DNA from: Bidens hawaiensis
Taxonomy: Eukaryota > Streptophyta > Magnoliopsida > Asterales > Asteraceae
Length of the DNA stretch: 64,000 bases
Direction: 5' to 3'
Assembly: GCA_021521415.1 (NCBI GenBank)
Contig: JAIQDT010000838.1
Location: 434,001-498,000, forward strand
Of the stretch, positions 46,937 through 60,000 are shown in pieces; within the stretch, counting starts at the first letter, position 1; each line of letters opens with the position of its first letter. A program made the translations under genes and the position numbers. The notes under the pieces were generated by a model. The model was not told the DNA's origin, made no database searches, and worked only from the letters and a program-made list of their open reading frames with translations.

Positions 46937-48553
46937 TGATATAATGCTTAATATATATAAATCCCTTGTATATTTTACAAAATATTTTATTAGTTTTTGT
47001 TTGATTTTTTTTAGAATTTGTATATTACTAAGATATTTGAATAATGTAGGTTCTGGAGGTTTATCGTGGTTAAAAATGGCGAAAAAGGAGCTAAAACAAG
47101 CCAAATTGGCTGACCGGTCCGGTTCGTTTCCGGATGCGGTCCGGTTTAATTCCGATGCGGTCTGGTTCAATTCTGATGGCGCCGTGCGACCGGGAAGCAA
47201 AACGCCGCCGCGCGGCGCTCTGGGCACCCAGATTCTCAAATTTTCTTCGTTTTTTTATCAGTTTTGGGCCCAGGAAACCTATATAAACACCCCTAAACTT
47301 AATCCTGACCATACCCTGCGAACCAGAGTCGAATTTGGAGTTTCCTGGAGCTTAGGATTGCAATATTTGACGGGTTTGAAGGCAAGGAATCAGCTGGTGA
47401 AGTGCCAATCGACAAGAATGAAGACTAGGGGCTTTATCACCTATTTTCTTCTGTTTACAATATTTTTCACCATGGTTTACTTTAAGTTTGTTTTTTTTGA
47501 TTTTATAATGATAGGCTAAACATTATAGACTGCCTAGGCTTATGATGAACCTACTTTGACGTTGTGTTTTTTTGGGATTTATTTATCGTTATGGTGTTAT
47601 GATTTAGTAAAAGGTTTAATTATATTAAATTGATGCATATGGATATTTAGGATTGTTTGATTAATTGTTATTATTCCATAGTTGCCTTGATTATTGTTTG
47701 TCATTATGATAGGTTGCTATTAGGTCAATTACTTTGTGTTCTTGATTATTTTATGATTGATTTGCAATAAGATCATAGGAATAATAATTATAAATTAAAT
47801 AAACCTAAGTGTGCTGCTAACCTAAATCTGTAAAGTGCTAGGTTATTGATAGATCTTTATTATTTGATCTTGCTAGATTTAGTTCTTCGTAAGGAGTCCG
47901 TCTAGGTTTGATTATTTAATTATTGTCTATTGAATCAATTAAATATTTTAAATTGCCTTTCATTTATGCGCTGTAAGGTAGGATTTCGTATAAAGGAACT
48001 AAGTCATAAATAATTAGGTGACCGTAAGGAAACTTGATTTTTAATACTGGTGTGCGTTAAAACTTTTTAGAAACCTGTAGGTGTCTCTTGAGAAGGGTCA
48101 GGGGTCCTGTTCGGGTTTTCTCTTAGGTGTCTATTTTACGATCCCAGTCCATAACTTAATATTTTCCAGGTTAATTAACAACTGAAATTTAAGGGATTCT
48201 AGCCTAGGTAGTTTTCTCATCATCATCTTGTTTAGTCAACCTTGTGTTTTCGTTTAATTTACTTGTTTTCTTAAAATAGTTTTTAATAATAATTTTAATT
48301 TAGTATTTTAAACAAAACCCCCTTAAACAAATAATAAATAACTAAGTAGTGTATACAGTTGAGTCTAATTAGCTAGTAAACGTAATTTAAAGAGTCAAGT
48401 GGGTTCGATATCCTGACTTACTTAACTGTAATAGAGTCGATCGGTTCACTTGCCGGTTAGGAGTTTTAGTTAAGTTAAGAGTCTAGAATTATTCTTTAGT
48501 GTCTAGATTAGCGTTTATTTAGATATAAATTAATAACTACTTTTAGCAAATCA
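46937..48553 (+). mobile_element. Athila-like 5' LTR (1617 bp)
   Basis: TGATATAATG to AGCAAATCA, followed by PBS and gag. TATA box TATATAAA at 47280-47287. Contains three imperfect 23-bp units around CCGATGCGGTCCGG (47115-47180). It interrupts copia pol. Confidence 0.85.
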
Positions 48554-48559
48554 AGTTTT

Positions 48560-48577
48560 TGGCGCCGTTGTCGGGGA
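48560..48577 (+). other. primer binding site, tRNA-Asp type
   Basis: TGGCGCCGTTGTCGGGGA, one base off the usual Athila site (GTC for GCC). Confidence 0.85.
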
Positions 48578-48771
48578 TTCTTGGCGATTACGTTATTAGC
48601 TTTGATTAGACTTAATTGCTACATAAGTGCTACTTGTTTTGTTTTGTTTTGTCTTTGAGTCGTAGGAATTTAATTAATTTTAGTTAAATTTTAAGTCTAG
48701 TTTTTTTTATTTATTCTTAGTTTTTATTTACATAGATTCTACTCAGTTGGTCTTGTGTGTTTTTCAGGTTT

Positions 48772-49377
48772 ATGCCACATCTTCGTTCGCAAGGACCACC
48801 TCCGTTAAAATCTGAAGCCAGTTAATCATCACCGATCATCATAGATTCTCCACCAAAGTCATCACCACAAAGTTCACCGACGTCGAGTCCCATAAATAAT
48901 CCCGAGATTCTAATGGCCGACAACCAAACCGTGTAACAACAAGCCTTCGAGGGTTTCACCATAGATGACTCGCCCACCATCTCCCCTGTAATCAATAACC
49001 CTAATTCCTGGTAGATTCCATCTTATGTTATAACCAATCTCACCCAGAGTAACCTATTCCATGGCCGTGACGATGAAGATGCAACAGCGCACATCAATCT
49101 CTCACCCGTGTGCTCAGAACGTTCAATTTACAAGGTGCTAATGAAGATGCCATTTTCCTCCATTTGTTCCCGTTTTCACTTGCGAGGCGTACCGCCACTT
49201 GGCTCGATTCACAACCTGCTGGAGCATTCACTACTTGGGAGGCGTTGCGCACCACTTTCTTGAAGAAATACTTCCCGCCTGCCAAAGCATCTCGTCTCCG
49301 AGATCAGATTCATTCTTTCTATATGGAGCCGGACGAGCCGTACTATCAAGCTTGGGATCGTTTTCAGAGTTTACTGG
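48772..49377 (+). pseudogene. Athila-like gag, first part (decayed)
   Basis: ATG at 48772 after TTTTTCAG. MPHLRSQGPPPL start with early stops; the core (49110-49377) reads LFPFSLARRTATWLDSQPAG, TTWEALRTTFLKKYFPPAKA, LRDQIHSFYMEPDEPYYQAW and RFQSLL. It is cut by the solo LTR and resumes at 51261. Confidence 0.85.
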
Positions 49378-49989
49378 TGTAACATCCAACTTTTGCTAAA
49401 TTATAAATAACAGAAAGTTTTATGATTAACTGTGTGTCATTAACTAATTGGATGTGTTAATGTTTGGATAATAAATGGAATTAGAAGTGTGAGTGAGTTG
49501 TGGGGCCCATAGTCCCCTATATAAACCCAACCCCTTCTTCCTTTCACCACTTTCTTCCCTTCCACCACACACACACACTCAAGAACACACACATTTTCTC
49601 TCGAGACCCGATCGGAATCCGGGCTAAAGCAAGGAAGATCTTGGTGTTCGAGTATCTCAAACATCAAGAAAACGTCCAGATCTTCGGGTTGTCCAGATCT
49701 GAACCAAACGTAGAGCAAAAAGGTAAGCTTCGGCCAAAGGGTTAAGTTTTACAGTTAGAATCGACATGCAAACCGGTGTAATGATAGATCGGGTTGAGAA
49801 ATGTAAGAAAAACATGAACTTGGTGAGTTTTAGCCTCGCGGGTGTTTTATAGAACAAAAAAGGTGAAGTCTGGACTATGAGAAACACGGGTATATAAAGT
49901 TGGTACAACTCAAAACCCATAAAAAGAGTAGAATCGGGTCCTAAGGAGGAAACAAGGAGAAAAATGGCTTTAAAATGGTAAAAACGACG

Positions 49990-50150
49990 AAACGCAGGAA
50001 TTTCGCATCGCACAGCCATGCGAAGCAAAATCAATAATTTCGCATCGCATAGCCATGCGAAGCGAAAAAGTCATGCGAAGCGAAATTCCATGCGAAGCGA
50101 AAAAGTCATGCGAAGCGAAATTCCATACGAAGAGAAATTCCATGCGAAAT
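49990..50150. repeat. GCGAAGCGAAA repeats with a near-perfect hairpin
   Basis: ATGCGAAGCGAAA recurs about every 22-24 bp. At 50038-50068 TTTCGCATCGCAT and ATGCGAAGCGAAA pair with one mismatch around an AGCC loop. GC-rich and CpG-rich compared with its surroundings. Confidence 0.85.
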
Positions 50151-50548
50151 TTCATGAAATTCATTTTCTGATGCATTTTTGTTAAAGGACTGTTAGTGAA
50201 AATAACAGCTAGGGGCTGCCGCCCCTAGACCCCGCTACTAGGGGCGCTGCCCCCGGACCCCCGTTAGTTGAGGGTTTCACTAACTTAGATGTAGGAAGTA
50301 GTAGTAATGGATAATTGACACTCGTGATGTGTTGTACAGTTAGTCGTGCGCAACTAAGGAAGGGCATTACCATTAACAGCGAGAGAAACCGACTCCAGGT
50401 GAGTTCTATCCCCCTTTATCTGTTATGTTTTCGGGGCTGTGTGCATACTCCTATGTGGTAGATAATACATTTATTTGATTAGTAAAGTGAATGATACGTG
50501 TTTGATGGTATATTGAATGTATTGTTACATAATGATTGAATGAACGAG

Positions 50549-50551
<3 letters not shown>

Positions 50552-50597
<46 letters not shown>
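50552..50597. repeat. (TA)n microsatellite
   Basis: Pure TA run within the solo LTR. Confidence 0.9.
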
Positions 50598-50602
<5 letters not shown>

Positions 50603-50659
50603 ACTAGAAGATAGGTAAAGTATGCATCTGTGATAAAGGTATGGTTATTCGAGACAGAA

Positions 50660-50787
50660 GGGACCAGACCCTCATAATATCTGAGATGATAGGGACCAGA
50701 CCCTCATAATATCTGTGATGTTAGGGACCAGACCCTTATAATATCGGTGATGTTAGGGACCATACCCTTATAATATCTGTGATGTTT
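50660..50787. repeat. 32-bp minisatellite, four units
   Basis: Units begin at 50660, 50692, 50724 and 50756, each GGGACCAGACCC or a variant; GGG and CCC can pair. Confidence 0.9.
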
Positions 50788-50967
50788 AAGATATAATAGC
50801 TTATGGTATACCATAGGGTTTTATGAAAGGAAGTATTTAAGAACGTGTGCATGTATGTAAAGTATGTATGAAAGAAGTAATAGTAAATAAGGTATGAATA
50901 CGTATCTCCAGACACGTATGAGTATAGTATGAATGTTATGTATGTTAATTGAATAACTTGAACTCAC

Positions 50968-50980
50968 TCAGCGTAGCTGA
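50968..50980 (+). other. LTR 3' hairpin, TCAGC/GCTGA
   Basis: Perfect 5-bp stem with a GTA loop after AACTCAC; positional match of 3238-3253 with both arms changed. Confidence 0.65.
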
Positions 50981-51260
50981 CTTTTAGTATGCACGCAGGC
51001 AAATAGGTTGAGGCAGCTGGCTTGAGGAGGGACACATGGCATGAACGGAAGAGACTGGCATCTACGAAGAAGTGTCATGAATGTTTTAATTAATGTTTAT
51101 GGAAAGAGAATTTGTATGTTAAGACAAAAATGTATGTTTTATAATGTGATGTTTGAAGTTTTAAATTATTCCGCGAAAGTTTTAATTAACTCTGATTTTA
51201 GAACTATGTTTATGAGTAAATCCAACACCAAAGTAGGGTTACCGGGAATGGGGCATTACA

Positions 51261-53235
51261 ACTAGCCCGTTGTTCACATCATGGTCTTACTCCATGGGCC
51301 CTTTTTGAGAAGTTTTACAATGGGCTGACATATGAGACTCAGGCTCGTTTCGACACTGCTGCTGGAGGTAACTTAATAGATAAGAAAAGTGTAGTTGAGT
51401 GTAATGAATTGTATGAAAGTTTTGCCCAGTCCAAGTCTGCTAAAAAGCCACGTTACGGGAATTCAAATCCCGTCACTAGTACCCCTCATCCATCCGAGGT
51501 GTGCACTAGGTTAATCTGGATACTAGTGTGGCGACTGCCTTAGAGAGTCTAACCAGTGAGATTAAAAAACTTAAGGCTAAGGTAGATAAGTGTGAGTTGT
51601 GTAGAGGGGGGCATGGGACTTTAGATTGTCCATTGATGAGTCAGGAGCAGGTAGGGTTCCCAATGCGTTTAACGAAAATAATAATTCAAATTGGAACAAT
51701 TATACAAGCAATAATTATAACTCTAATTGGCGTTCTTCCGGTACACCCCCTAGTTTCCAATCAAATTCAAATCTTAACAGGGGGCAGGATTAGTCGTTTA
51801 GTAGGTATCAAAGTAGTCAAGGTGGGAGTAATGGGCAGGACTTGAGTAGTGTTATTGGTAGGTTAGAGGAGGTAATGAAGCTAATCCTAGTTAGAGATCA
51901 GGAAACTCACAAAAAATTTGCCAATCATGATTTGCTTTTAAGGAATCACCAGTCCGCACTCTTAGATCTTCAGAGAACCGTAGTTGATATAGCCCAACAT
52001 TTATATGAGAGACCCCCAGGTCAGTTTTCGGGTTCCACTCAGCAAAATCCGGCAGCTCAGTTAAATGCCATTTCTACTCGTAGTGATAGGGTTTTAGGTC
52101 TGGAGAGAGAGATTGAGGTAGAGGAGAGAGATGAGTTAGTTGATGAGGAGATAGTGATGGAGACTCCTGGGAGGCTGCAACCTAGGCTAGACCCAGCAAG
52201 TATCACACCAACCAATGAGCCCATAGTTAGAGGAAGTGAGGAAAAGAAACCGAGAGATGTTAGGCCTTCACTTCTTATAGATCATGCTCGTGTCCCATAT
52301 CCAGCCCGTCTTAAGAATCATAAATTTCGTATAGAATACGGGAACTTCTTGGATATGTTTAGGCAGCTTAGGATTAATCTTCCGTTTATCAGGCCCTCCA
52401 GCATACCGAAATATGCCAAGTTTTTGAAAGGTCTTCTTAAACGAAAGGAAAGTCTGGAGGATCTTTCGACCGTTTCACTGAACTGAGAGTGTTCGGCAGT
52501 AGTTCTTAATAAGGTACCCGAAAAGTTACCCGATCCTGGTGTTTTTAATGTTCCATGTTTGTTTGGTAGGGATACCTCGTGCTAAGCGTTAGCAGACCTA
52601 GGAGCTAACATAAACTTAATGCCATAGTCGTTGTTTGAAAAGCTAGGCCTAGGAGAACTTACACCCACTCGTATGACCTTATCTTTAGCTGACCGTTCGG
52701 TGAAGTACCCTGGGGAATCATAGAAAACTTGCTCGTGAAAGTCGATAATTTAGTTTTCCCCGTAGATTTTGTGGTTTTAGATATGAGGCCGATGAGAGAG
52801 TTTTTATTATTTTAGGTCGTCCATTCTTGCGTACTGATAGGGCGCTTGTTGATGTTTTTGATGGTAAGTTCATTCTTAGAACCGGCGACGATAGTGTCAC
52901 TTATGTTGCTAAATCCATGAGACACCCGAGTGGTCAAGACGGTCTCATTGATCCATGTCATCCCGTTTATGCGATTGAGTCTTTTATTCCCGGCATGAAT
53001 CCACGTCTTGATCACCCTCGTTCCGTCAGAGTTTGTTTGGAGGAGGATAGAGAGGTTGCGAGTTCTCGAGAGTTGATGGAGTTTGATAGAGAGAAAGGTG
53101 GTGGTCTGCAAAATTTTGTGGAGTTTGGAAAGATTGAAGATGATTAGTCATATCATGATGCAGTTTCTTGGAGGACCATGGAATTTGACCGTGGTGGAGG
53201 AATCTCCACTTGGACAGTTGAGTAGTTCACTGATG
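51261..53235 (+). pseudogene. Athila-like gag end and protease (decayed)
   Basis: Gag resumes ARCSHHGLTPWALFEKFYNGL and DTAAGGNL; after a shift a zinc knuckle CELCRGGHGTLDC (about 51595) has C-x2-C-x3-H-x4-C spacing. 51842-52486 is open (214 codons) with VPYPARLKNH and IPKYAKFLKGLL. Protease follows: ALADLGANINLMP (about 52592) keeps the catalytic Asp, but stops occur before and after. Then LGRPFLRTDRALVDV (52815). The reading is cut at 53235 by the next element; RT and integrase are not in the window. Confidence 0.85.
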
Positions 53236-55044
53236 TGTGAAAAAATATATATAAATAGAATGCGATTCACAACTAAGCTTTAAAACCAAACAACCTAACC
53301 TAGTTCACACAATCGGCAAGTGTACCGGTCGTGTGTAGGAAAGAGCTAAGGAAGTCCGGATATTAAACTCAAGGACACGTGAGGTGGTTCGGAGACTAAA
53401 CCCTAACTAAGTACTGCCTAATAACAATATTTAATTAATTATCTTTTTTTATTATTTTATTTAATTAATTTAAACTAATTTAACTAACTTACTTGACTTA
53501 ACGAAACTAACGGAAAAACTTAACGACACTAACGGCACTAACGGAGCCCTCAAATATGATGAAGGGGAACCACCTAACTAAGGAATCTTAACGACTATCA
53601 ACGAGTGGACACTCGGGTGATAACGAACACAGAAACCGGGTTCTAAAGATAATCTAACTAGACAATAATAAGGGAAAATAGGTCCCCCACGGTCAGTTTT
53701 ACTAAAACCCCTAAAAACGTCTAGAAAGATAGGTAAAGCACGGTTGATTTTCTAAGTACCCTAATGATTTATTACTTGGTCCGTATCAAAATCACAAATT
53801 CCTCTAAGGCTCGTAATCCTAACAAACCTAGGGAATAAGGGGTAATTCTATATTAAAGATTAAATAATTCAGCTTACAAATTAACCCAATCAACGACTAG
53901 AAAACCGAACGTGGTGTCGCAACAGCTAACTAAATTGACTAGACCAAAGAGAAAAACCGACTCCTAATGTCTTGGTCCGACTAAAAGGAGATGAACTACT
54001 GAGAATAACAACTCTAACCATTCAAACCCTATGGTGACGTCTACCATAAATGACCAAAAACACCAAGTAATTAGTCTAGCATGCAATTCTAAACAAAATA
54101 CGAAACAAATTCATGTAAAGATAAAATCACACGGGGTTTAATTAATAAAATATTGAACAAACTCAATAGTAACCATAGAATAAAATCACAATAATATGAA
54201 CTTGACAATAGAAAATTAATTATATGTTCGTTAGTCAACCCAAAACAATCATTAACACATCATCAATAAACCAAACCTAGGTAGTTCAAATAGTTTAGCT
54301 ACTCATAATAATAATAATACACGAAAAGAATTCATAGGGAGTAACAAAATTCACGTGTAATAATTAGGAATAAATAAAAAAGAAAGACGTAAAAAGTCTT
54401 AAACCAAATAGTCAACAAACCAACTAGTGCTCCCTTCCAAGATTCTGCTTTCTTTCTCCTTTGCTTCTTTCGTTGACTTCTTTTTGCGGCTGGCTTTTGG
54501 CACTAGACACACCACGGCTGCCTCTCACCTCAAAAAACTCCCCTGTGGTGTCTACTTCCAATCCTTTATATAAACCCCAGGTTAGGTTTTATTATTTCTA
54601 TATTTATTTTATTGAACAAAGGGCCCAAGCAAACATCAGCCCAATGGTCCTTTATAACTCCCTGTTTAAATTCGTTGATTAAAATCAAAAAAAGATGATG
54701 TGACATTTAACATTAAATAGTTTATATATGTTTTAACTAGTCACCACACATGGTTGATTTGATTTAAATTAGCACAATAGTAAATACGAATTTAAACGGG
54801 TAACTTACTTTAATAATTTAATTAACAAAGTTAATTTAAAAAAAGAAAATTTAAGTAAAATAAAAATTTGTGTAACGTTTTACTTATTGGTTTCAAGTTT
54901 AGTATAAATACTCTATCTTAGCTCCTTATCTCATAAAACCTTAAAAACCCACATATGAACGAAGTAGAAATATTATTCAATAAAAGTTACCTCAAAAGTA
55001 CTTAAAAATGTAGAGAATATTTATATATAATTAAACCCGTATCA
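53236..55044 (-). mobile_element. 3' LTR of the Athila-like element (1809 bp)
   Basis: Minus strand TGATACGGG to TTTTTTCACA. Matches 62564-64000. About a dozen differences occur in the first 185 aligned bases, so insertion is not recent. A palindromic TTTATATAAA at 54565-54574 is the likely TATA region. Confidence 0.9.
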
Positions 55045-55060
55045 AATATCCCCACGTTTA
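55045..55060 (-). other. polypurine tract, outer
   Basis: Minus strand AAACGTGGGGATATT directly before the LTR start TGATACGGG. Confidence 0.75.
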
Positions 55061-55135
55061 AATCTTTTTCGTCCCTGAAAAAGAAATCTGCACAGGATCA
55101 TAACCAAGTTTAAACCGACAACTCTTGGTTTTATT

Positions 55136-55140
<5 letters not shown>

Positions 55141-55195
<55 letters not shown>
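55141..55195. repeat. (ATT)n microsatellite
   Basis: About 17 ATT units after two ATTT units. Confidence 0.9.
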
Positions 55196-56500
55196 TAAAG
55201 TATTAGAGCAAGTGACCCGTTACCCAAATATTTCTTCCAACTTTCACCTAATAAGCTAGATCAGGGCGATTGCCGGTATTGCTGTCCACTTAAACCCATG
55301 CCCCCAATACTTATCGAGGCAAATAAGGCGTGACAATTTTATCAGTTTGAATAACAGTGGGACCCACAATTAAGAACCATACTAGACCCTAGCCACCCCA
55401 ATTTGACTTAAAGCTTATATCTAGTTGATCAACACATGATGTACCATTTGTAAGAATAGCTAAAGACAATCAAGGGTATTGTTTATCCACCTAAGCTTAA
55501 GAAGTAAGGTCTATCTAGCAGCCATTAGAAATGATTAATGTATGTTTAAGTAGCTAACTAGTAAGTGTTCCCCATTACATGACATACCCCCGTTATCAAG
55601 CAATACCCCAAAGTTCATCTCCAAGGGTGAGTATGCACAAATTCATATGTAGGGCTTACATATGACGTGTCCCTTGTGGCCCGTTTCTTAATGGTAATAG
55701 CGTGCGAGCAAGGGGACCCCATATGACTAACAGCATGGATGATCAAGTCAGTAGTGTATTTGTACTTTGAAGTACGAGGTGATCATGTTTATTGACTTAT
55801 GTTTGGCAGATAAACTGCGGGTTTGCTCTTTGAGCTATTTTAATATTCATAAATCCACATAGGAGATGTGAATACCCAGTTGATATATCGCATAAAGACC
55901 CATGGTGTTCGTCCCCCGGAGCATCCCATCAATACAGGATTTAAGGTTATAAAACCATACGCCTATGAAGTGTTAACCACTAAAACTAGAAGCATGAAAT
56001 TTATGTTTATATCACAGGCTAATTTGGCATACCTTAATGTTAAACCTACCCAAGCATCGTATTATTAGTCTATTCAGATTTCTATAAAATTTTAATTTTT
56101 ACGATCAAACTAAACATAAGGCTTGAGTATGACCCGACCTTTCATCCCATTTTAAATAGTCTAAGATGTATCCTAATAAAAATCAAGCATTTTAAAGGGT
56201 TCAATTAAGTCAACAACCAAACCGCCCTTTCATTCTTAAAGGCTGAGCCTACAAACACATTGGACACTGAGTCTAAACCGTTCAGCTACAATACCTTACA
56301 TGTGGGCCTATCGACTCTTTTCTTTTTTATTATTATATATATTTATTATTTTTTTTATTTTTTATTTATTTATTTATTGAAAAAAACACCGAGAATTTGT
56401 CAAAAACACTTGGTAATAATATCATTTCCTGTTTAAAGCAGAAATTCAAAAACACGGGACATTCAAAAACCTATTTTTTTCTACAACTAAGTAAAATAAA

Positions 56501-56520
56501 CTCCCATCCCCACACTTGAA
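56501..56520 (-). other. inner polypurine-like tract
   Basis: Minus strand TTCAAGTGTGGGGATGGGAG, preceded by ATCGAGGACGATG. Similar in form to the outer tract and to the conserved GTGTGGGG motif near Athila pol ends. Confidence 0.6.
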
Positions 56521-57016
56521 CGAAAAACATCGTCCTCGATGAAAACAAGAAAAAGAAATAAAAATAAAACTATTCTAGAAATTAAAAATACGAAAGAAAA
56601 GAACTAATACTCCCCTGGTAAATAGCAGGGTCTTCGAATCTTGTGATCCTCGAGAGCAAGTTCCACAACGCCATCAGAGCTATCATGCGAATAAATACCA
56701 TCTGTACTAAACCACTCTCGCTCGCATATAGTGGCGTACAAAACAAAAAGAAAATATAAGAAATAAACATATTTTTGTATTTTTGCATTTTACGATTTTT
56801 TTTGGATTTTTAATTTTTATTATTTTTTTAATTTTTTTTTATATATAGAATGCTTCTAAAATCGACCAACTCGAATGGAGATTGAGTACGAGCTTAATAG
56901 AGAGATATCCTGAACAGAAAATAAAATAAACAAAATAACTACAAAACTCTACAACTCGGGCTGCCTCCCGAGAGCGCTTAGTTTAGCGGGTCCTCAGCCT
57001 GACCCCTCCATCACGC

Positions 57017-60000
57017 CTATGCGTCAAATGCTAAGAGGCGAAAGACTACACCTTCCCTTTCTTCCGCCTTTACGCCGATATAATGTTTGAGATGGTAACC
57101 ATTAACCTTGAAGCTCCCGTTTTTATCTTCAATCTCAACTGCTCCATATGGGAAGACTTCCTTGACCGTGTACAGTCCATACCATCGGGACTTAAAGCTT
57201 TCCCGGGAATAAATTCAACCGAGAATTAAAAAGAAGTACGGCATCCCCACACTTGAACTATTTATTACCTCGTAGCTTTGGTCATGCAACTCCTTAGTCC
57301 TCTACTTATAATTATATGAATGCGCATAAGCATGATCACGAAGCTCCTCTAACTCATGCAGCTGATGAAAACGATGATCTTCGGCAGTCAAAAGATCAAG
57401 GTTAACCGTCTGAAGTGCCCACGAGGCACAATACTCCAACTCGACGGGCAGATGACATGCCTTCCCATAAATCATCCGAAACGGTGTGGAACCGGTCGGA
57501 GTTTTATACGCTGTACGGAAAGCCCACAGAGCGTCATCTAGCTTATCGGACCAATCCTTTTGGTTTAGCCCAATCGTCTTCTCAAGAATGCGTTTAGGCG
57601 GTCACAAGTCGATAGGTGACCCCATAGCGCTGCAACGGCTTCTCCATTTGCGCGTTGCAGAAGTGAGTACCTCGATCACTGATCAAGGCTTTCGGAACAC
57701 CAAACCGAGAGAAAAGAGCCTTAAGAAATCTCACTACAACTCTGGCGTCATTAGTGGGCAAGGCTTTGGCCTCGACCCACTTTGAGACATAATCAACAGC
57801 CATGAGTATGTATTTGTTCCCGCTAGATGACGGGAACGGGCCCATGAAATCAATACCCCAGATGTCGAAGACCTCGCAAACCTGAATAAAATTCTGGGGC
57901 ATCTCATTACGGGATGAGATATTACCGATACGCTGACAAATGATCACAACCTCTAACGAATGTATGTGCATCCTTAAACACTGACAGCCAATAAAATCCA
58001 GCATCGAATACCTTCTTCGCGGTAAGGCTTGCATCGTGATGCCCTCCTGTCGATCCCTCGTGACAATGGCTCAAAATCTGCCATCCCTCCTTAGCATCCA
58101 CGCATCTTCTAACAAGCTGATCATCACCGATACAAAACAAATATGGATCATCCCAGATGTAGAACTTAACATTAGCAAAGAACTTCTTCTTTTGCTGGTG
58201 AGACATTTTTTTCGGGATAGACCCGTCAACAAGAAAGTTCGCAATATCAGGGAACCAAGGGTAACCGGCATCCTGTGCCTTAACAAACATCAAACACTCG
58301 GTAGGAAAATGATCATCGAGCTCAACAACTTCATCTTCAACTTCGGCTCTCTCCAGGCGTGACAAATGATCGGCCGCCACATTCTTGGCCCCCTTTTAAT
58401 CACGGATCTCTATATCAAACTCTTGCAACAAAAGAATCCAACGGATAAGACGAGGCTTAGCATCCTGCTTGCTGAAGAGATATCGAATAGCAGCATGATT
58501 CGTGTAAACAACAGTCTTGGATAGAACTAGATAGGATCTAAACTTATCGAATGCAAACACCATAGCTAGCAGCTCTTTCTCGGTGGTGGTGTAGTTCTCC
58601 TGAGCATCGTTTAAAGTCCGGCTCGCATAGTAGATAGGATGGAAGTGTCTCTCCTTCCACTATCCAAGAACGGCACCGACTGCATAATCGCTCTCGTCAC
58701 ACATCAACTCGAATGGTAACTACCAGTCGGGAGCAACCATGATTGGGGCGTTAACGAGTTTGTCTTTTAAAAGATCAAACGCCTTGATACACTGCTCAGA
58801 AAAGACAAATGGAGCATCCTTTTCAAGAAGCTTAGTCATGGGTCTCGCGATTTTTGAAAAATCTTTGATGAAACGACGGTAGAATCCAACGTGACCCAAA
58901 AAGCTTCGAATAGATTTCACAGAGGTAGGCGGGGGGAGTTTAGAGATTGTTTCAATTTTGGCTCGATCTACCTTAATCCTCGCACTCGAGATTCGATGCC
59001 CCAAGACAATGCCCTCGCGCACCATGAAATGACACTTATCCCAGTTTAAGACCACGTTGGTATCAACGCAATGAGACATCATCTTTTCAAGATTAGAAAG
59101 ACAATGATCAAAGGAACTCCCAAACACGGAAAAGTCGTCCATAAAAAACTCCATGGAGTCCTCAATCTTGTCGTGAAAGATAGCCACCATGCATCTCTGA
59201 AATGTGGCTGGAGCTTTGCAAAGTCCGAAGGGCATACGTTTATAGGCAAACGTGCCATAAGGACAAGTGAATGTGGTTTTCTCCTGGTCATCTGGAGCTA
59301 CCAGGATCTGAAAATACCCAAATAAACCATCAAGGAAGCAGTAGTACTGCTGACCTGCCAAACGCTCCAGCATCTGGTCAATGAAGGGTAAAGGAAAGTG
59401 GTCTTTCCTAGTGGCATCGTTTAGTCTGCGATAGTCGATGCCGACTCTCCAACCAGTCACAGTTCTAGTGGGAATGAGCTCGTCCCTCTCATTGGTGACG
59501 ACAGTCATGCCACCCTTTTTTGGAACCACTTGAAATGGACTAACCCAGGGGCTATCAGATATGGGAAAGATGATCCCTGCATCAAAGAGTTTGATAATCT
59601 CTTTCTTCACCACCTCTTGCATCTTCGGATTTAGCCATCTCTGAGGCTGAACAATGGTTTTGAAATCATCCTCCATGAGGATTTTATGAGTGCAAAATGA
59701 GGGGTTTATACCTTTGATGTCGATAATCTTCCAAGAAATGGCCTCCTTGTGCGCCCTGAGCACCTTCAACAGCTTCATCTTCTCGCCCTCCGTTACTGTA
59801 GAAGCAATAATCACTGGCAACTTCCTCTCCTCGTCCAAAAACGCGTACTCTAAGTGAGTGGGTAGATCTTTAATTTCTAAGGAAGAAGGAGGACTCTCGA
59901 CGGAAGGTCGGTCCTTTGGATCAACTCGCACAATCTCAGTCGTTATGTTGGAATCATCAGATGGCTGTTCGGTCACGGCGACCATCTCAACCTCTGGAAT

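Larger units (their letters stand above)
49378..51260 (+). mobile_element. solo Ty3/gypsy-type LTR in Athila gag (1883 bp)
   Basis: TGTAACATCC to GGGGCATTACA. Flanking 5-mers are ACTGG (49373-49377) and ACTAG (51261-51265), a target duplication with one later change; joining the flanks restores the gag frame (RFQSLL then ARCSHHGL). TATA box at 49518-49525. No internal genes. Confidence 0.9.
55061..57010 (-). other. long untranslated region between pol and the 3' LTR
   Basis: No gene-like frame. Contains an ATT microsatellite at 55141-55195 and an A/T-rich part (56300-56400). A second purine tract lies at 56501-56520. Confidence 0.7.

Noticed and set aside
46640..47239. 199-codon minus-strand frame as one gene
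   Set aside because: Only the part up to 46936 is copia pol; the rest is antisense LTR read through by chance.
46944..47519. 191-codon plus-strand frame
   Set aside because: It lies wholly in the Athila-like LTR before the PBS, spans the TATA box and resembles no protein that I know.
54461..54682. 73-codon plus-strand frame, repeated at 63761-63982
   Set aside because: Antisense frame in the two LTRs of the same element; repeated because the LTRs are.
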